Assembly: GCA_016302985.1 (NCBI GenBank)
Contig: JAEDMN010000148.1
Span: forward strand, 1 to 8,288
Source: Kiritimatiellia bacterium
GTDB lineage: Bacteria > Verrucomicrobiota > Kiritimatiellia > RFP12 > UBA1067
Direction: 5' to 3'
DNA: 8,288 nucleotides
The first letter of the stretch is position 1. Every line of letters starts with the position of its first letter. Below, one piece after another: positions 1 to 6,009 of this stretch. The position numbers and the translations under genes were made by a program. Below the pieces are notes generated by a model that saw only the letters and a list, made by a program, of their open reading frames with translations, did no database searches and was not told the DNA's origin.

Positions 1-176
1 GTTCTTGTGTGCCGCCTGTTAAGTCCACTCAAAGCCGGCCGTCCACTCCCGGCCCCGCACGCGCCGCGTCCTCTGCGCGGGATCTCCGTCTCTGCGCTGC
101 GCCGCAGGCACCCGGCTCCGCACACCTGGCCCCGCGCGCTTACTTGCGCGCCGGCCCCCGGCGCGCGTGATCAAGT
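1..176. other. GC-rich intergenic stretch with strong hairpin, no gene seen
   Basis: No convincing coding region is visible. The open plus-strand frame through here is dominated by Pro, Arg and Ala and continues unchanged into the downstream 46-bp repeats, which is typical of a spurious frame in GC-rich DNA. The clearest structure is a perfect inverted repeat at 146-166: arms GCGCGCCGG and CCGGCGCGC around a CCC loop. It could be a transcript-end or processing hairpin for a gene to the left of the window, but no T-run follows on either strand. A weaker GGCCG/CGGCC pair lies further left. Confidence 0.5.
146..166. terminator. Perfect 9-bp GC hairpin, possible U-less terminator
   Basis: Arms 146-154 (GCGCGCCGG) and 158-166 (CCGGCGCGC) are exact reverse complements with a 3-nt CCC loop. 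Every pair is G-C, so the structure should be very stable. The plus strand continues GTGATC and the minus strand AAGTAAGC, so there is no U-tract for classical intrinsic termination. A role as a transcript 3'-end hairpin is inference; a chance GC palindrome is the alternative. Confidence 0.3.
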
Positions 177-290
177 CGAAAACAGGAGAACAGGAGGCAG
201 GGGGAGCCTCCGCGCGTCGTGCCGAAAGCAGGAGAACAGGAGTCGGGAGGAGCCTCCGCGCGCCGGGCCGAAAACAGGAGAACAGGAGGC
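177..290. repeat. 46-bp direct tandem repeat, about 2.5 copies
   Basis: Units begin at 177, 223 and 269, spaced exactly 46 bp apart. The core is CGAAAACAGGAGAACAGGAG (one A-to-G change in the second unit), followed by a GGGAG-GAGCCTCCGCGCG-type half; the third unit stops after GGC at 290. Inside the core, ACAGGAG itself recurs 8 bp apart, giving a nested repeat. In unit 1 GGAGGC (193-198) can pair with GCCTCC (206-211); in unit 2 this pairing is degraded. Because 46 is not a multiple of 3, the array does not encode a peptide repeat. The function is unknown; it may be a dispersed intergenic element or a replication-slippage product. Confidence 0.85.
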
Positions 291-307
291 GTGAGGGACT
301 TCCATAA

Positions 308-442
308 AATTATGAAGCCCGCAAGCGAAAAACGCACGCGGGCTTGGACGGAAACGCGATTTTGAGATTTTCAAGTGGCAAACTCGGGAAGGGCGTGTCG
401 GCCGACCTGTTCTTCCTGCCGGTGAAGCGTCCGGCGAAGTAA
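308..442 (+). pseudogene. Possible orphan C-terminal coding remnant
   Basis: This is an open frame with no credible start, closing at a TAA at 440-442. The last 30 or so codons read like a genuine protein end: mixed hydrophobic and polar residues such as ILRFSSGKLGKGVSADLFF, then LPVKRPAK and stop. That differs from the Pro/Arg-rich spurious frames nearby. The frame is closed upstream by a TAA at 305-307 and passes through the 315-345 hairpin, so an intact gene is excluded. It may be the tail of a gene whose body was deleted or replaced by the 46-bp repeats. I do not recognise the family, and chance is possible. Confidence 0.25.
315..345 (-). terminator. Hairpin with two-step stem, possible terminator
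   Basis: Perfect outer arms AAGCCCGC (315-322) and GCGGGCTT (338-345) enclose a second GCG/CGC stem (325-327 with 333-335) capped by AAAAA, separated by a symmetric 2x2 internal loop. Read on the minus strand, the stem is followed by CATAATTTTATGG, a weak U-rich tract, so minus-strand termination fits better than plus. No clear minus-strand gene ends here, so its client is unknown. It lies between the tandem repeats and the promoter of the oxidoreductase gene. Confidence 0.35.
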
Positions 443-450
443 GACGCTCC

Positions 451-465
451 GATTTGTGGTATAAT
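451..465 (+). promoter_or_regulatory. Extended -10 promoter for the oxidoreductase gene
   Basis: A consensus TATAAT at 460-465 is immediately preceded by TGG (457-459), making a TGn-TATAAT extended -10, within the longer string GATTTGTGG-TATAAT. No convincing -35 hexamer lies 16-18 bp upstream. Transcription should begin near 473, giving a leader of roughly 23 nt with the ribosome binding site at 481-487. The same TTGTGR-TAnnAT pattern occurs ahead of the minus-strand gene starting at 8244, which supports both assignments. Confidence 0.75.
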
Positions 466-480
466 AGGGTAAACTCAAAA

Positions 481-487
481 AAGGAGG
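481..487 (+). promoter_or_regulatory. Shine-Dalgarno site that fixes the start at 496
   Basis: AAGGAGG lies 8 nt before the ATG at 496-498. This, together with the promoter at 460-465 and the Tat signal beginning at that Met, rules out the longer reading from a TTG at 454, which would overlap the -10 element. Confidence 0.9.
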
Positions 488-495
488 TTCCTGAG

Positions 496-1872
496 ATGAA
501 ACGGAGAAGTTTCATGAAGCTGGGGCTGGCGGCGATGGCCGCGCCGACGATTGTGCCGCGCCATGTGCTGGGCGGCGAGGGCTACACGGCGCCGAGCGGC
601 CGCATCACCCTGGGCGGCGTCGGCATTGGTGGCGTGGGACATGGGCAGATCAAGGCCCTCGCGAGCGTCGGCTTTCAGGTCGAGGCGCTTTGCGACGTCG
701 ACGACGTGCACGGCAAGAAGACGTACGACGCCTTCCCCCAGGCGCGCCGCTACCGCGACTTCCGCGAGCTGCTCGCGCAGGAGGGGGACAAGGTCGATGC
801 GGTCTACTGCGGCACCCCGGACCACACGCACGCCTTTGTGACGCTCGCCGCCCTCCGGGCGAAGAAGCACGTTTGCTGCGTCAAGCCCCTCACGCGGTCG
901 ATGGAGGAGTGCTACCTCGTCTGCGACGAGGCGAAGAAGGCCGGCGTCGCGACGCAGGTCACGGCCTCGCCGCACACGGACGACGCGGCCTGCCACGTCC
1001 GCGAAGTGATCGCGTCGGGCATCCTCGGCGACATTGTCGAGGTCTACGCCTGGACGCGGCGTCCCGTGTGGCCGCAGGGCATGCCGTCGTATCCGAACTT
1101 CAAGACCGAGGTGCCGTCCACGCTGGACTGGAAGCTCTGGATCGGCTCGGCCGAGATGCGGGACTTCGCGGACCGCTGGCCCAACGACAATCCGATTCCG
1201 AAGATGGCCCCCGAAACCTGGGGCGGCGCGGCCGTGTACCATCCGTTCAACCATCGTGGCTGGTACGATTTCGGCGCGGGCGCGCTGGGCGACATGGGCT
1301 GCCACTGGGCGAACACGATCTACAAGGCGCTCGACCTGGGGCATCCGTCGATGATCTCCGCAAGCTGCACCCGCCGCAGCGCGGTGGCGTTCCCGCTCGC
1401 GAGCGTCGTCACCTTCGACTATCCGAAGCGCGGCAGCATGCCCGAGGTGCGCTTCACGTGGTGCGACGGCCTCATCAAGCCGCCGTCGCCGAAGGAGCTC
1501 AACGGCGCGGCGCTGCCGAACGAGGGCGTGATGTACATCGGCACGAAGGCCAAGATGCTTATTCCGATGGAAGGCGACCGGGGCTGCCACATTCTCAACG
1601 ACCAGCTCAACGAGCAGGCGAAGTCGATTCCGCGGACCCTGCCGCGCCGCGGCAACGTCTGGCAGGAGTGGCTGGATGCGTGCAAGGGGGGCGAACGGGC
1701 CGGCTGCGACTTCGAATGGGCGAAGCTCATCACCGAGTTCGTGCTGCTGGGCAACCTCGCGGTGCGCACGGGCGGCGCGGTCGCGTTCGATCCGGCGGCG
1801 TTCCGCGTCGCGAACAACGCCGCGGCGAACGACCTGCTGCGCCTCAAGTACTACAACGGCTGGAAACTCTGA
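496..1872 (+). CDS. Tat-exported Gfo/Idh/MocA family oxidoreductase
   Basis: A 458-residue predicted NAD(P)-dependent sugar or polyol dehydrogenase, probably periplasmic. The N-terminus MKRRSFMKLG plus an Ala-rich stretch ending near residue 27 is a classic twin-arginine signal, so it is exported folded with its cofactor. The Rossmann domain shows GVGIGGVGHG at 41-50, the CDVD end of beta-2 at 66-69, and TPDHTHA at 107-113. The usual EKP motif reads VKP at 129-131, keeping the Lys but losing the Glu. GALGDMGCHW at 262-271 supplies the conserved C-terminal-domain histidine (His270). The long C-terminal half, with tracts like EVRFTWCDGLIKPPSPKEL, matches the Tat-signal subfamily common in Planctomycetes, Verrucomicrobia and Bacteroidetes. 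The substrate cannot be read from the sequence. The start is set by the SD at 481-487. The gene stands alone and is convergent with the minus-strand operon. Confidence 0.93.
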   Translation: MKRRSFMKLGLAAMAAPTIVPRHVLGGEGYTAPSGRITLGGVGIGGVGHGQIKALASVGFQVEALCDVDDVHGKKTYDAFPQARRYRDFRELLAQEGDKVDAVYCGTPDHTHAFVTLAALRAKKHVCCVKPLTRSMEECYLVCDEAKKAGVATQVTASPHTDDAACHVREVIASGILGDIVEVYAWTRRPVWPQGMPSYPNFKTEVPSTLDWKLWIGSAEMRDFADRWPNDNPIPKMAPETWGGAAVYHPFNHRGWYDFGAGALGDMGCHWANTIYKALDLGHPSMISASCTRRSAVAFPLASVVTFDYPKRGSMPEVRFTWCDGLIKPPSPKELNGAALPNEGVMYIGTKAKMLIPMEGDRGCHILNDQLNEQAKSIPRTLPRRGNVWQEWLDACKGGERAGCDFEWAKLITEFVLLGNLAVRTGGAVAFDPAAFRVANNAAANDLLRLKYYNGWKL

Positions 1873-1890
1873 AATTCTGGTAATAGGTTA

Positions 1891-2061
1891 GCCGCAGTCA
1901 AGCTCGGCGACTTCGGCCTCGCCCGCCTCGCGGGCGACACCGGCAGCTCCGCCGGCACGCGCAAGTACATGGCTCCGGAATGCGCGCGCGGCGAAGCCGC
2001 GACGGCCGCGTCGGACCAGTATTCCCTCGGCGCTACGCCCAGGAGGCGCATCAGCGCCTGA
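1891..2061 (+). pseudogene. Ser/Thr protein kinase fragment (activation segment)
   Basis: The plus-strand frame here reads AAVKLGDFGLARLAG at the start, then a short loop, then GTRKYMAPE, and then SDQYSLGAT near the end. These are kinase subdomain VII (DFG, 1909-1917), the activation-segment end (APE, 1972-1980) and subdomain IX (SDxYSLG, 2011-2031) in correct order and spacing. The ATP-binding lobe, the HRDLKPxN catalytic loop and everything after SLGAT are missing. The frame then runs into Arg-rich sequence and a TGA at 2059-2061. There is no start or ribosome binding site; it begins seven codons past the oxidoreductase stop, in the same frame by chance. It is best read as a fossil of a Hanks-type kinase gene. 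It fills nearly all of the convergent gap, in which I see no T-tailed terminator, only GC palindromes (1920-1936 and 1987-2001). Confidence 0.7.
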
Positions 2062-4072
2062 AGTCGCGGCGCGGACGGAATCCCCTGCGCTCCCTCCCGC
2101 CGCGGCCACCGACGTCACCCCGGACGCCGGGACGCGAGTAGCCCCGCACCTTCGGCCGCGGCACGTCCGGCCTGAGGTCGCTGGACAGCATGAACTTCTT
2201 CAGCGGTTCGTAGCCGCGCGCCGCCATCAGCTTGTCCCATGCCGCCGGCAGGACGATCCTGACGGTCGCCGAACCGCCGCCCGGCAGGCACTGCTCCTTG
2301 TTGCGCGCCGCGTCGCCCGTCACGAGGAAGATGTTTTTCCCCTCCTGCATCGCGGGCACGGTCTCCATCGTCTTGAGGCCGGTCCAGCCGAGCCACGGCG
2401 GCGTCGACGTCTTCTTCGCGCCCTCCGCCTCGGCGATCCGCGCCTGCTGCCGCTCGAGCGGACACGTCGCCGGATCGAACGCGCTGCCCGGGTTGCCCCA
2501 GTAGTTCGCGAAGGCGCGGCTGCCAAGCGGATTGCGCGCCGTCTCCACGAGCGCGGACTCGAAGGCGTCCTTCGACTTGTAGGCGGCCGCCAGGTCGCGC
2601 GCCACGTCCGGCGTCAGCAGGAAGGTGCGGTAGACGCACGGCATCCCGCTGCCGACCGCCATCTGCTGCTTCTCGACCGCGTCCCACGCCACCATGTCCT
2701 TGATCTTCTCCGGGTCGGTCGTCGCCGGCACGAGGTTGTTGCCCCAGTTGATCGCCGACGCGCAGGAGAGCGTCGAATCGTTGAGCGCGTGCCCCTGCTG
2801 CATGTGGTACGGCTTCCAGCCGACCTTCAGCGCCGCCTCGTCGTTCTCCACGAGCACCCACGGCGTCAGGTAGCCGAAGGTCCCCATCCTGTTCTCCTTC
2901 ACCCGGTAGCCGCCGAGGTTGAGCAGCGCCAGGTTGACGAAGCGCCCGAGCATCATGTTCTTCGGCTCGGAGATCTCGCCCTGCCCGCAGTCGAAGCCGA
3001 GCTGCCGCGCCACGGGGCCGTTCAGCCAGCAGTACGGCGTCCAGGCGTGCGTCGAGACGAGCGTGCGGCGGAAGTCGCCCGCCTTCAGCGCCTCCGCGAA
3101 GGCGAGCAGGAGCGGCATGAACTCCGGCGGACACCCCGCCATCACGCCGTTGACCGCCACGTGGCGCACGGTCACCTCCCGCTGCATCGGCGGAATCGCC
3201 CCGAGGGAATGGCCGGGCGGCAGGTCGGTGAACGTCAGAAACTCCGCCACGGCCGCCTCGGTCGGGAGGATGACGGGCAGACCGTCCGTCCAGCCGGAAT
3301 CCAGAAACGCCTGGCGGAGCTGCGCCTCGGTCCCGGTGATCGCCGCGCCATCGGCGAAATCCTTCGCCTTGTCGGGCGTGTTCTCCGACGCGTCGATCGG
3401 CGTCGTCAACGCCTTCCTGACGGCCGGCCACAGGACCTTCCGCGTGTTCTCGAGCAGCTCCTCCCGCGTGTGGGACGCAAAGGCGCCGGGGTACTCGGCC
3501 ACGCGCTGCACGGCGAGCCCCGCGGCCCGCGCCGTGTTCTTCGCCTGCTTGACGAAGCCCGGCCCCGCGATCATCACGGACGGGATTCCGAGCACCTCGG
3601 CGGCGATGCACGACCCCGTCTCCTTCGGTGTGCAGAGCCCGCACCCGCCGTTGCCCGCGACGACCGCGTCGACCTTGAATTCCTTCAGCCGCGCCTGGAA
3701 CTCGTCCTTTTCGCGCCGGACCACCCCCGGCCGCGGATACGGTCCCGCCGAGCCGATCTCATTCAGCAGATAGACCTTCGCCGTCGGGAACTCGGCCAGG
3801 ATCAGCCGCTTCAGCTCCGGATGCGTCACCGACGCCATGAAGCTGCCGCCCACCAGCGCGATCGTCTTGCCCGCCAGCGTGTCGAGCCGCGGTCCCTGCT
3901 TCACCGGCGTCACCGCGCGCGCCGGCACGGGCGAATAGACGGCCAGCTCCGCCGCCTCCCCGGCCTTCGGCAGCGGACACATCCCGTCCTTGCACGCCTC
4001 CTTCGCCTCGACAAACGCGCCGAATCCAAACAATCCGGCGCAGACCAGGGACTTAATGGCATTTCTTTTCAT
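2051..4072 (-). CDS. Secreted UGSC-like thiol domain fused to its partner domain
   Basis: A 673-residue protein with a Sec-type signal (MKRNAIKSLVCAGLFGFGAF, cleavage near 23) followed by a Cys pair, CKDGMC at 27-32. Residues about 65-215 resemble the UGSC (seleno)protein family: the GGCGLCT motif at 142-148 aligns with the family's UGSC/CGSC, with Cys144 where selenocysteine can occur and Leu in place of Ser; both Cys are TGC codons. Residues about 250-625 match the large uncharacterised domain that, from memory, is found with UGSC proteins: GWTDGLPVILPTE (259-271), NGVMAGCPPE (308-317), NGPVARQLGF (351-360) and a C-terminal LVTGDAARN (583-591). The function is unknown; thiol redox or metal/organometal chemistry is a guess. 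The tail, residues 645-673, is Arg/Gly-rich and antisense to the region after the kinase fragment. The start is supported by AAGGAG (4087-4082) at 9-nt spacing. It is the last gene of the likely operon. Confidence 0.85.
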   Translation of the reverse strand: MKRNAIKSLVCAGLFGFGAFVEAKEACKDGMCPLPKAGEAAELAVYSPVPARAVTPVKQGPRLDTLAGKTIALVGGSFMASVTHPELKRLILAEFPTAKVYLLNEIGSAGPYPRPGVVRREKDEFQARLKEFKVDAVVAGNGGCGLCTPKETGSCIAAEVLGIPSVMIAGPGFVKQAKNTARAAGLAVQRVAEYPGAFASHTREELLENTRKVLWPAVRKALTTPIDASENTPDKAKDFADGAAITGTEAQLRQAFLDSGWTDGLPVILPTEAAVAEFLTFTDLPPGHSLGAIPPMQREVTVRHVAVNGVMAGCPPEFMPLLLAFAEALKAGDFRRTLVSTHAWTPYCWLNGPVARQLGFDCGQGEISEPKNMMLGRFVNLALLNLGGYRVKENRMGTFGYLTPWVLVENDEAALKVGWKPYHMQQGHALNDSTLSCASAINWGNNLVPATTDPEKIKDMVAWDAVEKQQMAVGSGMPCVYRTFLLTPDVARDLAAAYKSKDAFESALVETARNPLGSRAFANYWGNPGSAFDPATCPLERQQARIAEAEGAKKTSTPPWLGWTGLKTMETVPAMQEGKNIFLVTGDAARNKEQCLPGGGSATVRIVLPAAWDKLMAARGYEPLKKFMLSSDLRPDVPRPKVRGYSRPGVRGDVGGRGGRERRGFRPRRDFRR

Positions 4073-4143
4073 CGTTCCGATCTCCTTCTGGGAGGTAGGA
4101 ATGCACCGGCGACAGGAAATCTACACGTACGTCGAGAGAGGGG

Positions 4144-4160
4144 CCGGTGATCGTCACCGG
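4144..4160 (-). terminator. Hairpin overlapping the LamG gene stop codon
   Basis: Arms CCGGTGA (4144-4150) and TCACCGG (4154-4160) form a perfect 7-bp stem with a 3-nt loop, and the LamG gene's TGA stop lies inside one arm. On the minus strand it is followed by CCCCTCTCTCG, pyrimidine-rich but not a U-run. It could protect or pause the mRNA between the LamG and UGSC-like genes; full termination is unlikely because no strong promoter is seen in the following 81-bp gap. Confidence 0.35.
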
Positions 4161-5965
4161 ATGAGCAGCATCGTGCCCAGATTCGGAGCCTTGACGAACA
4201 CGCGGAAGAAATCGAGGTCGTAGTACGGCGCGGCACTAGCCGTACTGGAGCCCGTATTGATCCACTGGAGGACGTTGTCCCGTTCCTTCAAAAGGTCCTG
4301 CGGAAGCTCGTAGCGGACGACTGCGTAGGCGTCCGGCACGTTCCCTTCGTCCAGAATGCGGCCGTTGAACGAGATGGCATAGCCCTGATGGTCGCGAACG
4401 TCTCCGCCCTGGTACCATCTGTTGAAGGCTCCCTCGTGGATGAACCGGTAGTGCCGGTCCAGGAGGTCCCCGGGGATATCGAAGTGGAACACGAGGTTGG
4501 TGCGCCCCGGGGATTCGGAGATGACGCGGCGCAGATGGGACCAGTCCGTGTCCGTCACGTAGAAGTTCGGCGAGTTCAGCCATTCCGCGCAGAACGGCGA
4601 ATTACGCTTGTCCTCCAGTCCGACCTGCCAGCTGCCGCCCAGCGCGGCGGCGTCCAGCGTGACGACGCCCGCGCCGCCGTCCACGCGCGTCACGGTCAGC
4701 TCGTTGCCCGTCGTCCGGTCGATGACACCCGGCGGGACGAAGGCGCAGGCGGTGCCGCCCGGCACCACGCCGACCGTGTCGACCGTCCGGCCGTTGACGT
4801 CGACCCGGATCCTGCCTGCCGCGGAATCGGCGGTTGCCGTCCAGCGGAACACCTCCGCGAGATTGGTCACGGCGTTGTTCGGCGTCTGGAACCTGAACGT
4901 CACGCTCTGACCGGATGCCAGCGCGGCGGGGAAGCTTGTCCAGGCGTCCGTCACGTCCGCCACGGCGGTCCCGGGCGTCGGGGAGAACTCCTGCGACTTT
5001 CCGTTCGCCACGCCCACGCGGAACATCTCGGGGAGTCCATCGGCCATCACCTCGCGCACTTCCGCCTCGGTGAGCGTCCGTCCCCAGATCGCAAGCTGTC
5101 CGTAGCTCACCCGCGGCGAACAGATGGCGTCACCCCACTTGTGCACCTTGCTCACACCGTTGGTGATCGTCGAACGGGTGGTCGCCGTGCCGTCCTCCGT
5201 GCCGAGCAGGACGAACGGATGCCGCGTCAGCGTCAGTCCGCCGCACCGGTCGGGCGCCATCGTGTGGGTGGCCGTGCCGATGACCGAGTTCGTCCGGCAG
5301 AAATACAGCTTGAAGGTCCGGTCGTTCACCGCGAGGCATACGTCGACCCACTCGTCCGGAGAGAACGAGCTGGTTGCGCTGAACGCGGACGGCACGGCCT
5401 TCCCGACATCGTTGGTCGCGCCGTAGTAGCACCGGATGTACTTCATCCCGTTGCTTCCGGTCTCCATCGAGAGCATCGCCCCGGAATTCCCGTTCGCGTA
5501 GCCCACGTCGAGGAAGTGGTACACGCTCTGCGCATACGGCTCCTCGCGGTCGAAGCGGACGCGGGCGAAAATCGTGTAGTCGCACCCGATGCCGGAATCC
5601 TTGAGGACGTTGGAGAAGTTCACAGCCCCCGGCCAGACCTCCGCGGTCTGCGGATCGGGGCCTGTCCAGTCGACGGGCTGGGCGAGATAGAGGACCCGTT
5701 CGTCCTGCGCCCTGCCCGTATACGGCCGGGCGACACGCTCGGTCCGCCACTGCACGCCCGCCGGATAGCCGTAGCGCTTGCCCCCGCCGAGGGCCGCGTC
5801 ACCGCCCCCCAGTGTCAGCGCGTCCCGGGCGTCACCATCTACGAACTGCCCGTCCTCGGTCCGCGTGCAGCCCATGCCGCGGAAGTAGAGGACGGCGTCG
5901 TCCATCACGTGGGCGGACGCCACGGCCGCACCTATGACCGCAAGCAGCAACAACATACGCTTCAT
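4154..5965 (-). CDS. Secreted LamG (concanavalin A-like) protein with two C-terminal beta modules
   Basis: A 603-residue exported protein. The signal peptide MKRMLLLLAVIGAAVASA is probably cut near residue 18. Residues about 20-312 look like a LamG/concanavalin A-like jelly roll: YTIFARVRF (130-138), EWVDVCLAVNDRTFKLYF (205-222), and the closing strand-helix GQLAIWGRTLTEAEVREV (289-306), typical of the superfamily. Residues about 340-445 and 446-590 look like two related beta-sandwich modules, each with a parallel-strand NGR (391-393 and 534-536) and a late N-[EV]-L strand. GSWQVG at 444-449 joins them. No catalytic motif is recognisable, so glycan binding or cell-surface presentation is the likely role. 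The start at 5965 follows GGAGG by 5 nt. The frame is open far upstream, but that is a shadow within the preceding gene. It is the middle gene of the operon, 44 bp after the phosphoesterase-GH16 gene. Confidence 0.85.
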   Translation of the reverse strand: MKRMLLLLAVIGAAVASAHVMDDAVLYFRGMGCTRTEDGQFVDGDARDALTLGGGDAALGGGKRYGYPAGVQWRTERVARPYTGRAQDERVLYLAQPVDWTGPDPQTAEVWPGAVNFSNVLKDSGIGCDYTIFARVRFDREEPYAQSVYHFLDVGYANGNSGAMLSMETGSNGMKYIRCYYGATNDVGKAVPSAFSATSSFSPDEWVDVCLAVNDRTFKLYFCRTNSVIGTATHTMAPDRCGGLTLTRHPFVLLGTEDGTATTRSTITNGVSKVHKWGDAICSPRVSYGQLAIWGRTLTEAEVREVMADGLPEMFRVGVANGKSQEFSPTPGTAVADVTDAWTSFPAALASGQSVTFRFQTPNNAVTNLAEVFRWTATADSAAGRIRVDVNGRTVDTVGVVPGGTACAFVPPGVIDRTTGNELTVTRVDGGAGVVTLDAAALGGSWQVGLEDKRNSPFCAEWLNSPNFYVTDTDWSHLRRVISESPGRTNLVFHFDIPGDLLDRHYRFIHEGAFNRWYQGGDVRDHQGYAISFNGRILDEGNVPDAYAVVRYELPQDLLKERDNVLQWINTGSSTASAAPYYDLDFFRVFVKAPNLGTMLLIR

Positions 5966-5970
5966 GTAAA

Positions 5971-5975
5971 CCTCC
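5971..5975 (-). promoter_or_regulatory. Shine-Dalgarno site fixing the LamG gene start
   Basis: GGAGG (5975 to 5971) lies 5 nt before the ATG at 5965, where a clear Sec signal peptide begins. It decides against the very long in-frame upstream extension (to about 7729), whose Arg-rich sequence is antisense-frame shadow of the neighbouring gene. A second in-frame ATG at codon 4 is a less likely alternative. Confidence 0.85.
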
Positions 5976-6009
5976 GTTCGTTCCGGTGATGTGGACCAGA
6001 CATTTGAAA

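Noticed and set aside
177..290. CRISPR array
   Set aside because: The spacers would themselves be near-identical; this is a plain tandem repeat, and no cas gene is present.
140..515. Small minus-strand proteins across the 46-bp repeats
   Set aside because: The repeat period is not a multiple of 3, the frames cross the hairpin and promoter, and composition is unlike a protein.
475..1590. Minus-strand open frame opposite the oxidoreductase
   Set aside because: Arg/Ala/Val-rich with no family features; an antisense shadow of a motif-bearing gene.
3632..3643. Selenocysteine at the UGSC-like motif
   Set aside because: Both motif positions are TGC cysteine codons, so no TGA recoding is needed.
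2789..4150. Long plus-strand open frame opposite the UGSC-like gene
   Set aside because: Arg/His/Pro-rich shadow frame; the minus strand has conserved motifs and a good Shine-Dalgarno site.
4073..4153. Separate promoter for the UGSC-like gene
   Set aside because: TAGATT preceded by TGT is only a weak -10 match with no -35, and lacks the TTGTGR pattern seen in the two better promoters.
4388..5989. Long plus-strand open frame opposite the LamG gene
   Set aside because: No ribosome binding site, low-complexity composition, fully antisense to a gene with a signal peptide and recognisable domains.
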